The translations under genes and the position numbers were made by a program. The notes under the pieces are model-generated. The model did not search any database. It worked only from the letters and a program-made list of their open reading frames with translations, and was not told the origin of the DNA. Shown piece after piece: positions 8,859-16,798 of a stretch of 55,627 nucleotides of DNA. The stretch lies in NCBI RefSeq assembly GCF_023229695.1, contig NZ_JALNYS010000021.1, forward strand, positions 1 to 55,627. The letters run 5' to 3'. The number at the start of each line of letters is the position of its first letter. The stretch's first letter is position 1. This stretch comes from Sulfuricurvum sp. (GTDB taxonomy: Bacteria; Campylobacterota; Campylobacteria; Campylobacterales; Sulfurimonadaceae).

Positions 8859-9167
8859 TTATTTAGAACCAAACGGATTTAATCCGCCTAACATCCCCAT
8901 TGCATGTTGTTTTTTATTATCTTCAACCATTTTATAGCCATCCGTAATGGCGGAAAGGAGAATAATTTGCAAAGAGGATTTATCCTCCAGAAGGGAATCG
9001 TCAATCTCCAGATCAATCGCTTCCCCTTTACCGTCAACGGTAAGCTTGACCATTCCACCGCCGCTTTTAACGGTATAACGTCGTTCTGAGAGCTCTTTGT
9101 CCATCGTTTGCGCCTGCGCTTGAAGCGCTTCGACTATTTTTCCCATATCTCCGAGATTTCCGAACAT
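8859..9167 (-). CDS. YbaB/EbfC family nucleoid-associated protein
   Basis: A 102-residue protein with the YbaB/EbfC layout: a long N-terminal helix (GKIVEALQAQAQTMDKELSERRY), a beta-hairpin core with GGGMVKLTVDGKGEAIDLEID, and a C-terminal helix. Dimers bind DNA without strong sequence preference in other bacteria. It occupies the same position as the equivalent Campylobacter gene, between murE and ispA, but here panD and a 2Fe-2S protein gene lie between it and murE. Confidence 0.88.
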   Translation of the reverse strand: MFGNLGDMGKIVEALQAQAQTMDKELSERRYTVKSGGGMVKLTVDGKGEAIDLEIDDSLLEDKSSLQIILLSAITDGYKMVEDNKKQHAMGMLGGLNPFGSK

Positions 9168-9177
9168 TCATCTGCCC

Positions 9178-9543
9178 TTAGATTTTTTCAATCACATCGG
9201 TAATAGTGTTATCATCATCAACCAGAACAACGGTAGGCTTGTACTTTTCAAGTTCACTCTCATTATACGTCGCATAGGCAACAATAATAATTTTATCCCC
9301 TTTATGAACCTTTCTAGCCGCTGCGCCGTTCAGACAAATGTCGCGCTGCCCACGCTCACCGAGGATAACATACGTCGAAAATCGTTCACCGTTATTGATG
9401 TTGAGTATCTCGACTTTTTGACCTACACGCATTTTTGAAGCTTCCAAAAGCTCCTCATCGATGGTGATAGAGCCGACATAATTAAGATTAGCATCGGTCA
9501 CCGTAGCACGATGGATTTTACTGTAGAGCATTTCGATCAACAT
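9178..9543 (-). CDS. panD: Aspartate 1-decarboxylase
   Basis: A 121-residue PanD proenzyme. The self-cleavage site G24-S25 lies in YVGSITID; cleavage creates the pyruvoyl cofactor that decarboxylates aspartate to beta-alanine for pantothenate and coenzyme A. The conserved NGERFSTYVI and GDICLNGAAARKVHKGD-type segments are present (here QRDICLNGAA). It starts 3 nt downstream of the ferredoxin-like gene and is followed by ybaB after 10 nt, so it belongs to the same operon. Confidence 0.95.
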   Translation of the reverse strand: MLIEMLYSKIHRATVTDANLNYVGSITIDEELLEASKMRVGQKVEILNINNGERFSTYVILGERGQRDICLNGAAARKVHKGDKIIIVAYATYNESELEKYKPTVVLVDDDNTITDVIEKI

Positions 9544-9546
9544 CGA

Positions 9547-9921
9547 TTAGCGCCCCATCTGCTTCATCATCGCTTCCGGAGTGATCGGAGCATCCCACAA
9601 CTCTGCAGGAATAACATACTCTTGCACCACTTCTCCGCCGATGATATGTCGGTCGATAATTTCACTGATCTTCTCTTTTGTCAATCCGGCATACATCACA
9701 TGCCCTGGCTCTACCAGCATAATCGGCCCTACGTTACAGCGATTCATGCACGATGTTCGGATCGGTTGCACCGTTGCAATAAGCCCTTTTTGCATCAGGG
9801 TTTGCGCTAAATGCTGAAAAAGATCTTGCGTCTGCGGATTCACGCAACTCGGTTTTGGCATCCCCGGAGGGGAACTTTGCTCACATTTGAAAATATAAAA
9901 CGCTGGCTGAGGAAGACCCAT
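9547..9921 (-). CDS. Thioredoxin-like 2Fe-2S ferredoxin
   Basis: A 124-residue protein of the (2Fe-2S) ferredoxin domain family with a thioredoxin fold. Four cysteines fit the cluster pattern: C13 (FKCEQS), C26 (PSCVNP), C58 and C62 (TSCMNRCNVGP). The CMNRC...GP stretch is typical of the family, also found in NuoE-type proteins. It is probably a small cytoplasmic electron carrier with unknown partner. A strong AAAAGGAG ribosome-binding site precedes the ATG. It appears to be the first gene of a transcript running through panD, ybaB, ispA, tkt and the SpoU methylase. Confidence 0.85.
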   Translation of the reverse strand: MGLPQPAFYIFKCEQSSPPGMPKPSCVNPQTQDLFQHLAQTLMQKGLIATVQPIRTSCMNRCNVGPIMLVEPGHVMYAGLTKEKISEIIDRHIIGGEVVQEYVIPAELWDAPITPEAMMKQMGR

Positions 9922-9972
9922 AAACGCTCCTTTTAATATCAGTGTGCTGCCACACCGTAAAATTGTTTCGGC

Positions 9973-9978
9973 ATTATA
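9973..9978 (-). promoter_or_regulatory. Minus-10 box before the ferredoxin-panD-ybaB-ispA-tkt genes
   Basis: On the minus strand GATATAATGCC contains a perfect TATAAT, with no clear minus-35. The predicted leader of about 45 nt contains the hairpin GTGTG-GCAG-CACAC (9942-9955) before the ribosome-binding site. Confidence 0.6.
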
Positions 9979-10026
9979 TCCAAATCAACTCGCTCCACAT
10001 TAAGGAAGCACAGACAATTGTTCTCT

Positions 10027-11322
10027 TTAAATCTCTTTTAACAACTCTTTTGCCACGATGCGGTCATCAAAGGGGAGATTCTGATCGTATATAATCTGAA
10101 ACGTTTCGTCCCCTTTTCCCAAAATAAGGACCACTTCATCACCGCTGCGATCGCTCAATGCTTGCTTAATAGCATTTCGTCGGTTCACGTCAACAAACAC
10201 ATTGCTTTGATCTTCTATCCCCGACAAAATATCCGCAATGATACTGTCAGGATCTTCAAAACGGGGATTGTCACTCGTGACATACACTCTCTTCGCCAGT
10301 GATGCGGCTACTCTTCCCATCAATGGACGTTTGGATCGATCTCTATCTCCGCCCGCGCCGAATACGACTAAAACATCTTTCTCTTTTAATGCATTAAGCA
10401 CCTGTTCCATTCCGTCCGGTGTATGGGCAAAATCAACAATCACCAACGGAGATTCGCTGACCACTTCCATACGGCCGCTTACACCGCCGAAATTTTCAAT
10501 GACATCACAAATTTTTTCGAGCGATACACCGCTTATTAGATGAACAGCAGCCATTGCGGCAGTAATATTGTACAGATTGAAAAAACCGTGCAAAGAGGTC
10601 GTAAAGGCGACATGCTCCTCAAAATGTTTCAGAACACCGCTCACTCCGTTATTCAGAGAATATGCAACGATTTTATAGGTAGCCGGATTTTCCACTCCAT
10701 AGGTAAACGCATTTTTGATATTAAAATCGGCCCTCGATTCATCTTTATTGATCAGTTTTTTGGTTTCGTCCTGAAAAAAAATATTTTTAATACGGATATA
10801 CTCCTCGATACTCTCATGATAATCGAGATGATCTTGGGTAATGTTGGTCAAGACTTTAAGGGAAAAGCGTATCCCCTCTATTCGCTCTTGCTCAATCGCA
10901 TGTGAACTCACTTCCATGACAAAATACTCACATCCTGACGCAATGGCCTGTGCCATATGACGGTAGGTATTAAATACAGTAGGGGTTGTAAGGGTTTTAC
11001 CTTCTACGAGGGCATCATTCATAAAAAAACCGCGAGTCCCCTGCATAGCTACTTTATAGCCGCAATCAAGGAGAATCGAATAGATTGCACTCGCCGTCGT
11101 TGTTTTACCGTTTGTTCCGGTAATGCCGATAACTTTGATACGATCTAGCCCAAAAAGTTTCCAACACGCCTCGGGAGTTAAAACAGAGTGCGCACCTCTA
11201 TCTACCGCATCATCCCGATATTTCGCATTTTGCTTCGTTACCAGAAAAGCACTATTAACGTCACACTCAGCAGAATTTTCGGTTACATACCGATATGACT
11301 GACCCTGAATCTCAACTTTCAA
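10027..11322 (-). CDS. murE: UDP-N-acetylmuramyl-tripeptide synthetase (meso-diaminopimelate ligase)
   Basis: A Mur ligase that adds meso-diaminopimelate to UDP-MurNAc-L-Ala-D-Glu in peptidoglycan synthesis. The ATP-binding loop GTNGKTT lies at about residues 69-75, and the DNPRFEDP segment carries the DNPR motif that selects diaminopimelate over lysine. I chose the TTG at 11,322 as the start because it follows AGGGGAGAG at good spacing and gives 431 residues, near the family length. The longer frame up to 11,394 would only read back through the upstream TPR gene. The chosen start overlaps that gene by 11 nt. Confidence 0.9.
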   Translation of the reverse strand: MKVEIQGQSYRYVTENSAECDVNSAFLVTKQNAKYRDDAVDRGAHSVLTPEACWKLFGLDRIKVIGITGTNGKTTTASAIYSILLDCGYKVAMQGTRGFFMNDALVEGKTLTTPTVFNTYRHMAQAIASGCEYFVMEVSSHAIEQERIEGIRFSLKVLTNITQDHLDYHESIEEYIRIKNIFFQDETKKLINKDESRADFNIKNAFTYGVENPATYKIVAYSLNNGVSGVLKHFEEHVAFTTSLHGFFNLYNITAAMAAVHLISGVSLEKICDVIENFGGVSGRMEVVSESPLVIVDFAHTPDGMEQVLNALKEKDVLVVFGAGGDRDRSKRPLMGRVAASLAKRVYVTSDNPRFEDPDSIIADILSGIEDQSNVFVDVNRRNAIKQALSDRSGDEVVLILGKGDETFQIIYDQNLPFDDRIVAKELLKEI

Positions 11323-11905
11323 GTTCTCTCCCCTTCGCAAGCCGTCGTAACAGATTTCGCAACTGGCGATCATTCGGATAAACACCCAGAGCACTTTCCA
11401 AATAACTCAATGCCATCTCTTTATATCCATGAAGAATCAAACTGTCTAAAAAATCGACAAAGTCCTCTTTCTCAGTAATAATGACACGCGTAGAAAACAT
11501 AATATTCTCAAAAATACGGTTAAAATCATTTTCATCTTGAATCAGTTCTTTGAATTCGGTATACATAATTCCGTCTTCATAGGAGAGCCGTTGCTTAATC
11601 GTCTCATCGACCAGTCCGACCAACTGATCCAAAGTTCCGTCCATTGTTTCAAGAATTTCCGAAATAATATTATCTGCTTGTTCCGTATCTTCACTTCGCA
11701 ATATCGTGTAGTAATCAAAAAGTGCTTCGGCACCGCTTTCTCCGCTGATTGCCATATCCGAAAGAATCGCACCGTTATAGGCCTCTTTTGACAATGGGTG
11801 ATCTTTTAGGGCCAGCGAATAAGCGCGCAGCGCATCACGATACTGACCTGATAAAAAATATTCATTTGCATGATTGAGGGTTTTGGATAGACTAACTGTT
11901 TTCAT
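11312..11905 (-). CDS. TPR-containing protein of unknown function
   Basis: A 197-residue, acidic, largely helical soluble protein. Residues about 8-45 form a TPR-like helix pair (ANEYFLSGQYRDALRAYSLAL, shortened here) and another occurs near the C-terminus (GYKEMALSYLESALGVYPND). There is no signal peptide and no catalytic motif. The ribosome-binding site TTAGGAGGGATACT is strong. A gene of unknown function sits at the same place, between the Nfu gene and murE, in Campylobacter jejuni, so a role tied to cell-wall synthesis or Fe-S supply is possible but unproven. Confidence 0.75.
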   Translation of the reverse strand: MKTVSLSKTLNHANEYFLSGQYRDALRAYSLALKDHPLSKEAYNGAILSDMAISGESGAEALFDYYTILRSEDTEQADNIISEILETMDGTLDQLVGLVDETIKQRLSYEDGIMYTEFKELIQDENDFNRIFENIMFSTRVIITEKEDFVDFLDSLILHGYKEMALSYLESALGVYPNDRQLRNLLRRLAKGRELES

Positions 11906-11950
11906 AGTATCCCTCCTAATTTATTCTCTATATCGACTTTTCTTCATAAT

Positions 11951-12226
11951 TTATAATGCCTCGATTTGATTTTCCATCCCATGAGGCACATTGAACACTG
12001 TCAGCTCCGGATGAATATCCATACGCAGTTGTCTTTCAACCCCGTATTTTAACGTATTGCCACTGCTTCCGCAACCGATACATGCGCCTTGTAGCTGGAC
12101 GTAAACCGTCCCGTTTTTAACCGTAATAAATACGATATCTCCACCATCAAGTGCAAGACTTGGTCGAATTTTATCAATAACATGACGCACCGGCTGCATC
12201 AATTCTTCATCAGTAAACGGAATCAT
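11951..12226 (-). CDS. NifU C-terminal-like (Nfu) iron-sulfur scaffold protein
   Basis: A 91-residue stand-alone Nfu domain. The conserved core ending LDGGDI and the cluster-binding CxxC in CIGCGSSGNTLK are intact. Nfu dimers carry a 4Fe-4S cluster between the paired CxxC motifs and pass it to client enzymes. The window has many clients, including porD, moaA, queE and the Rieske protein. It starts with ATG behind GAAGG and lies upstream of the TPR gene and murE on the same strand. Confidence 0.88.
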   Translation of the reverse strand: MIPFTDEELMQPVRHVIDKIRPSLALDGGDIVFITVKNGTVYVQLQGACIGCGSSGNTLKYGVERQLRMDIHPELTVFNVPHGMENQIEAL

Positions 12227-12348
12227 AATAATTGTACCTTCAATATCTGAAATAGAATAGGCAATAATAGGGGATTTGGGCTAAACAACCACTAATAGGA
12301 AACAGGATGGATTTCGAGCGAAGCTCATTTTAAGGGGTAGAGGGGATG

Positions 12349-12367
12349 AACTCGTTAGACGAGTTCA
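12349..12367 (-). terminator. Inverted repeat over the rplQ stop codon
   Basis: GAACTCG-TCTAA-CGAGTTC is a perfect 7-bp stem whose loop contains the rplQ TAA stop. No U-run follows, so intrinsic termination is doubtful. It could instead stabilise the mRNA end. A second small hairpin (GAGCTTCGCTC) lies near 12,320. Confidence 0.35.
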
Positions 12368-12705
12368 ATGTATGCCATATGGGTAGCATCCCCACGACGG
12401 ATACGTGTTTTAACGATGCGGGTATAACCACCGTTGCGATCAACGTATTTTGGAGCAACTTCATTTACAAGCAATTTAGTGGCTTCTTTGTTTTGTAAAA
12501 CAGCAAATACAGCACGATGTGCGTTTGCATCACCTGCACGAGCAGTTGTAATCAATTTTTCAGCAAATGAACGGAGTTCTTTCGCTTTGATCAACGTTGT
12601 TTCAATTTTACCGTGTTCAATCAACGCAATGCTAAGGTTAGTCAATAAAGCTTCACGATGTGCGCTTGTACGACCCAGCTTGCGGTATCCGTGACGATGT
12701 CTCAT
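12355..12705 (-). CDS. rplQ: 50S ribosomal protein L17
   Basis: A 116-residue L17, beginning MRHRHGYRKLGR with the conserved TSAHREALLTNL segment and ending in the usual beta-strand GGYTRIVKTRIRRGD. It binds 23S rRNA near the exit tunnel. It is the last gene of the alpha operon, 45 nt after rpoA. Confidence 0.97.
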   Translation of the reverse strand: MRHRHGYRKLGRTSAHREALLTNLSIALIEHGKIETTLIKAKELRSFAEKLITTARAGDANAHRAVFAVLQNKEATKLLVNEVAPKYVDRNGGYTRIVKTRIRRGDATHMAYIELV

Positions 12706-12750
12706 GATACTTTCCTATATCTATAATTTTAACGCTAACAAAGCTGAAAT

Positions 12751-13743
12751 TTATTCAGCTTCGATTTTCTTTTTAATGGCACTGATAAGGTCATCCGAAA
12801 GATCTTGCCCGACGACATAACCGAAATCCGTGATTTTCTCTAAAATCTCTTCAAACGATTTTTTGCCGAGATTTTTAACCTCTTTCAAATCATTTTGGCT
12901 CATCATAACGATTTCACCAATATATTTGATATTTGAACGATCCAAACAGTTAAAGCTTCGTGCGCTCAATCCAAGTTCTTCGATACGTGCACCCAAACGC
13001 TTAAGCTCAGGATTTTCATCACCTCGCTCAGCAGTTGCAGGAGCTTTAATGCTCACTTCACTGTTAAAAACAGCCATTTGCGCGTACATAACGTCTAATG
13101 CATTTTTAAATGCATCAACCGGCGAAATTTGACCGTCGGTAAGAATATTAATAATTACTTTTTCGAAGTTTGGATTATCTTCGACCAAAACATTATCAAT
13201 AGCATATGTTGCCCGTCGTACCGGAGTAAAATACGCATCAAGTGCGATATACCCTTCGCCCAAGCTATCGCGAACGTCTTCACTCGGTGCATAACCGATA
13301 CCTTGATGAATTTTAACACTGAAATTCAATGTCGCATCTTCATTTAAGGTTGCCAAGAAAGCATTCGGGGTCACCACTTCAACATCATCGTTCTCCAAAT
13401 CACTTCCATGAATTTCGCAAGGGCCTGCAAAACTATAAGCGATCTCTTTCTCTTTAAGACCGTTTTTTAATTTAAAACGGATCCCTTTTAGATTGATGAT
13501 GAAATCCGAAATATCTTCGAGCATACCGCGAACTGAGTCGAACTCATGCTTAGCTCCCTCGATTTTAATACCGATCGGTGCATATCCTACCGAACTGCTT
13601 AGCAAAAAGCGGCGAATCGGATGGGCGAGTGAAACCGCAAAACCGGTTTCAAACGGATAGGCAATAATATTCGCTTCATTCGCACTGATTTGCTCGACGA
13701 CAAATTCCTTTGGAAGAAGCGGAGATGTTTTAATTTTTTTCAT
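12751..13743 (-). CDS. rpoA: DNA-directed RNA polymerase alpha subunit
   Basis: A 330-residue alpha subunit. The N-terminal dimerisation domain (residues about 20-230, with NPIRR-like HPIRRFLLSS and the VRGMLEDISDFIINLKG segment) assembles beta and beta'. A linker leads to the alpha-CTD (about 245-325; ELGLSARSFNCLDRSNIKYIGE shortened, VKNLGKKSFEEI), which contacts promoter UP elements and activators. It lies between rpsD and rplQ in the standard alpha operon order. Confidence 0.97.
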   Translation of the reverse strand: MKKIKTSPLLPKEFVVEQISANEANIIAYPFETGFAVSLAHPIRRFLLSSSVGYAPIGIKIEGAKHEFDSVRGMLEDISDFIINLKGIRFKLKNGLKEKEIAYSFAGPCEIHGSDLENDDVEVVTPNAFLATLNEDATLNFSVKIHQGIGYAPSEDVRDSLGEGYIALDAYFTPVRRATYAIDNVLVEDNPNFEKVIINILTDGQISPVDAFKNALDVMYAQMAVFNSEVSIKAPATAERGDENPELKRLGARIEELGLSARSFNCLDRSNIKYIGEIVMMSQNDLKEVKNLGKKSFEEILEKITDFGYVVGQDLSDDLISAIKKKIEAE

Positions 13744-13766
13744 GCTGAGCGCCCTTTCTTTAATGA

Positions 13767-14393
13767 TTATTTCGAGTAAAGCTCGACGATTAGACGTTCC
13801 TCAACAGGTATAACAACTTCTTCACGCTCTGGGAGACGTGTGAAAATTCCGAATAATTTTTCTTGATCGATATCAACCCATGAAGCAAGACCGGTTTGAT
13901 TGGTAAGCTCTACTGCACGGACAATTTGATTATTCTTTTTACTCTTTTCGATGATTTCCACTTTTTGACCCGGATTAACACGGTATGATGGGATATCGAC
14001 ACGCTTGCCGTCAACCAAAACGTGACCATGGTTTACCAGCTGACGTGCAAAACGACGTGTTGTCGCAAAGCCCATGCGGTAAAGGACATTGTCAAGACGC
14101 TGCTCAAGAAGCATTACCAAGTTCGTACCAGTGTTACCCGTACGACGTTTTGCTTCAGCAAACAATGCACGCATTTGCTTTTCGCTCAAACCGTACATAA
14201 ACTTCGCTTTTTGTTTTTCGCGAAGCTGTGTACCGTACTCAGAGATTTTTGTACGGCGTTGACCATGCTGGCCAGGTCCGTACGGACGTTTGTCAAGGGC
14301 ACTTTTACCTGCAAGACGACGCTCACCTTTTAAACCAAGGCTTACACCGAATCTTCTTTCGATTTTTTCTACGGGTCCTCTATATCTTGCCAT
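13767..14393 (-). CDS. rpsD: 30S ribosomal protein S4
   Basis: A 208-residue S4, starting MARYRGPVEKIERR and containing the S4 RNA-binding domain (residues about 95-160, MGFATTRRFARQLVNHGHV). The ATG at 14,393 is chosen because AAGGAGAGG precedes it and the sequence starts as the family does; the frame reads further upstream without homology. The N-terminal zinc-binding cysteines of some S4 proteins are absent, so this is the zinc-free form. S4 nucleates 30S assembly and in E. coli also represses this operon. Confidence 0.97.
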   Translation of the reverse strand: MARYRGPVEKIERRFGVSLGLKGERRLAGKSALDKRPYGPGQHGQRRTKISEYGTQLREKQKAKFMYGLSEKQMRALFAEAKRRTGNTGTNLVMLLEQRLDNVLYRMGFATTRRFARQLVNHGHVLVDGKRVDIPSYRVNPGQKVEIIEKSKKNNQIVRAVELTNQTGLASWVDIDQEKLFGIFTRLPEREEVVIPVEERLIVELYSK

Positions 14394-14406
14394 TACAAAC
14401 CTCTCC

Positions 14407-14799
14407 TTACACGCGTCGGCGCTTAGGCGCACGACATCCGTTGTGTGGTAGCGGAGTTACGTCTTTCATGAAAGAGACACGTAGACCCTCGATAGCACCA
14501 ACACTTTTAACTGCAGTTTCACGACCGGATCCCGGTCCCTGAACTTTAATTCCCACTTCTTTGATTCCGTGGACCATTGCTTTTTCCAACGCTGATTCTA
14601 CTGCTTGTTGTGCAGCAAACGGAGTTGACTTTTTAGAACCTTTGAAACCAAGGGCACCAGCCGAACTCCATGCGATCATGTTACCCATCTCATCCGTTAC
14701 CGTTACAAGGGTATTGTTGAATGATGCCAAGATATGTACGATACCTCGTGCAATATTCTTCTTTACGATTTTTTTACGGGTTGCTTTTCTTTTTGCCAT
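14407..14799 (-). CDS. rpsK: 30S ribosomal protein S11
   Basis: A 130-residue S11 with the conserved IVHILASFNNTLVTVTD, KKSTPFAAQQA and C-terminal PHNGCRAPKRRRV segments. It forms the platform of the 30S subunit, at the Shine-Dalgarno helix cleft. It sits 11 nt after rpsM and 13 nt before the rpsD ATG. Confidence 0.97.
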   Translation of the reverse strand: MAKRKATRKKIVKKNIARGIVHILASFNNTLVTVTDEMGNMIAWSSAGALGFKGSKKSTPFAAQQAVESALEKAMVHGIKEVGIKVQGPGSGRETAVKSVGAIEGLRVSFMKDVTPLPHNGCRAPKRRRV

Positions 14800-14810
14800 A
14801 CTCTAATCCC

Positions 14811-15179
14811 TTACTTTGTGGCTGAGCCGACGGTTTTCTTCTTACCTTTGCGTGTACGAGCATTGGTTTTGGTTTTCTGACCACGGCATGGGAGACCCTT
14901 ACGATGACGAAGACCACGGTACGAACCAAGATCCATCAACGCTTTGATATCCATAGCGACTTGCTTACGAAGGTCACCTTCTACAACTGTACTTACGCGA
15001 ATTTCTTTCGCAAGGGTAGCTGCTTCATCTTCGGTAAGCTCATAAACACGCTTGTTATAATCGATGCCAGTTGCATCCAAAATTTTACGTGAAGTATGTA
15101 AACCGATACCATAGATATAGGTTAGACCATATTCAATCCGTTTTTTCTTAGGTAAGTCCACACCAGCAATACGTGCCAT
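14811..15179 (-). CDS. rpsM: 30S ribosomal protein S13
   Basis: A 122-residue S13 starting MARIAGVDLPKKKRIEYGL, with the RGLRHRKGLPCRGQKTKTNARTR-type C-terminus (shortened) that contacts P-site tRNA. It follows rpmJ after only 2 nt, so the two are probably translationally coupled. Confidence 0.97.
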   Translation of the reverse strand: MARIAGVDLPKKKRIEYGLTYIYGIGLHTSRKILDATGIDYNKRVYELTEDEAATLAKEIRVSTVVEGDLRKQVAMDIKALMDLGSYRGLRHRKGLPCRGQKTKTNARTRKGKKKTVGSATK

Positions 15180-15181
15180 GC

Positions 15182-15295
15182 TTATCCTTGTCTCTGTTTA
15201 TGTTTTGGGGTTTTGCAGATTACGCGCACAACCCCTTTGCGTTTGATGATTTTACAATCGTCGCACATTTTCTTCACTGAAGAACGTACTTTCAT
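15182..15295 (-). CDS. rpmJ: 50S ribosomal protein L36
   Basis: A 37-residue protein translated from the minus strand between rpsM and the operon leader. It begins MKVRSSVKKMCDDCKIIKRK and continues through VICKTPKHKQRQG. The zinc ligands C11, C14, C27 and a following histidine are all present, so it is the zinc-binding (C+) form. It is first in the alpha operon here. The ATG at 15,295 is preceded only by a weak GGAG-like site. Confidence 0.95.
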   Translation of the reverse strand: MKVRSSVKKMCDDCKIIKRKGVVRVICKTPKHKQRQG

Positions 15296-15430
15296 CGGTA
15301 GGCTCCGTTCATTTAGGTCACTTGCTTCTCGTAGGTGAGATCGAAACAACACCAATATTTATGACTACCCTTCAGCAGTTATAAATATTCAATCATTTTG
15401 TCCGATAATGCAAAGTGGAGGCGTATTGTA
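15296..15430 (-). promoter_or_regulatory. Alpha operon leader with minus-10 box and hairpin
   Basis: On the minus strand TACAAT (15,430-15,425) is a likely minus-10, which would give a leader of about 120 nt before rpmJ. The leader contains an imperfect 12-bp hairpin with arms ATTTATAACTGC and GTAGTCATAAAT around TGAAGG (about 15,354-15,383). It could be a target for ribosomal-protein feedback, as S4 does with the E. coli alpha mRNA, but no pseudoknot was verified. No coding sequence was found in 15,296-15,538. Confidence 0.45.
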
Positions 15431-15503
15431 CATCTGTTTATGTTAAAGTTTTATTAAGCTAAAAGGCACCCGCAAGAAGCGGACTTTACGGAGAGAGAAG
15501 TTA

Positions 15504-15529
15504 AAAAGGTATAAAACTTTATACCTTTT
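15504..15529 (-). terminator. Intrinsic terminator of the hom operon
   Basis: A perfect 12-bp stem, AAAAGGTATAAA with TTTATACCTTTT, and a 2-nt gap. On the minus strand it is followed by TTTTT, 10 nt after the hom stop. The stem is A/T-rich and symmetric, so it may also work for transcripts coming from the other side. Confidence 0.75.
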
Positions 15530-15538
15530 CAAGAAAAT

Positions 15539-16798
15539 TCAGACGATTCGTATCATGAAAGGTTCTTCTAAAACTGCATCCAAATCTTTAAGTTCCGCTA
15601 TCAATAGCCGTATTGAGCGTTCCGTTGCCTCGTGCGTTGCAAACAATAAATGGGCACACTCTGTTTCGCTGGGACGCTGAATGACCGCTTCTATAGAAAT
15701 GGTGTAGTTTGCAAAAAGCCGTGTGATCTGTGCCAGTATCCCCGGTTTATCCGATACGCGTAGCCGAAGATAGTATTTGGATTGGATATCATCACTGTTT
15801 TTCAAACGAAGTTTCTCTTCTAACGGATGGTTAAATCCGAGCATAGGCGAACGTTTTCCGGAGCGGACGATATCGATAATGTTGGCGACTACAGCGCTTG
15901 CGGTTGCATTGCCGCCGGCACCGGGTCCATAATAAAGTGTCTCGCCGACACGGTCTCCTATCACACTGATACCGTTCATCACTCCGTCTATCTTGGCAAT
16001 CATCGCATCGTTTTTAACCAGCGCTGCATGTACGCGCAATTCAACTTCATCGCCATCACGCTTGGCGATTCCCAATAGCTTGATTGTGTAACCGAACTCT
16101 TTGGCAAAAGCAATGTCATCCTGAGTAATCCCGCTAATTCCCTCTATCAAAATCTCTTCAGGTTTTGCATCGATACCGTAAGCGATTGATGCCAGAATAA
16201 GAAGTTTATGCGCCGCATCAAATCCGCCGATATCGAAGGTCGGATCCGCTTCTGCATACCCAAGACGCTGTGCTTCGGATAACACTGTATTAAAATCGGC
16301 CCCTTCATTCATCATTTTCGTCAGCATAAAATTACAGGTGCCGTTCATGATTCCCATGATAGAGAGGATATGATTGGCGGAGAGTCCGTCACGCAATGCG
16401 TTAATAATCGGAATCCCCCCTGCCACGCTCGCTTCATATTCAAAAGGGATTTCACCGGCCATCTCTTGTAATTCATACCGATGATAAGCTAAAAGCGCTT
16501 TGTTCGCCGTTACAACCGCTTTTCCGCTTTTTAATGCCTGCTTAAGAAGCTCAAACGGAAGTTCAACCCCACCCATCAGTTCAACGACAATATCTATCTC
16601 CGGATCATTAAGTATGTCGTAGGGATCTTGCGACAACGCGATTGTGAGATCCGACCCTTTGGCTAAATCACGTACAACTCCGCATTTTACAACAATCTCA
16701 TCACCCGCTCGTGCCGATATAATCGATGCATTTTCCTCTAAAATGGAAACAACTGCCCGGCCAACCGTACCGACACCGATTATCCCAATACGTGTCAC
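15539..16798 (-). CDS. hom: Homoserine dehydrogenase
   Basis: A 419-residue monofunctional enzyme. It has an N-terminal NAD(P) Rossmann fold (GIIGVGTVGRAVV), a substrate domain with GIMNGTCNFMLTKM and the EADPTFDIGGFDAAHKL segment, and a C-terminal ACT domain (about 345-419; KPGILAQITRLFANYTIS shortened). It reduces aspartate semialdehyde to homoserine for threonine and methionine; the ACT domain suggests threonine feedback. Its start overlaps the upstream aminotransferase gene by 4 nt (ATGA-type coupling). Confidence 0.95.
   Translation of the reverse strand: MTRIGIIGVGTVGRAVVSILEENASIISARAGDEIVVKCGVVRDLAKGSDLTIALSQDPYDILNDPEIDIVVELMGGVELPFELLKQALKSGKAVVTANKALLAYHRYELQEMAGEIPFEYEASVAGGIPIINALRDGLSANHILSIMGIMNGTCNFMLTKMMNEGADFNTVLSEAQRLGYAEADPTFDIGGFDAAHKLLILASIAYGIDAKPEEILIEGISGITQDDIAFAKEFGYTIKLLGIAKRDGDEVELRVHAALVKNDAMIAKIDGVMNGISVIGDRVGETLYYGPGAGGNATASAVVANIIDIVRSGKRSPMLGFNHPLEEKLRLKNSDDIQSKYYLRLRVSDKPGILAQITRLFANYTISIEAVIQRPSETECAHLLFATHEATERSIRLLIAELKDLDAVLEEPFMIRIV

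Noticed and set aside
9942..9955. Small hairpin GTGTG-GCAG-CACAC considered as a riboswitch or terminator
   Set aside because: Only 5 bp, no U-run, and no conserved riboswitch core in the short leader.
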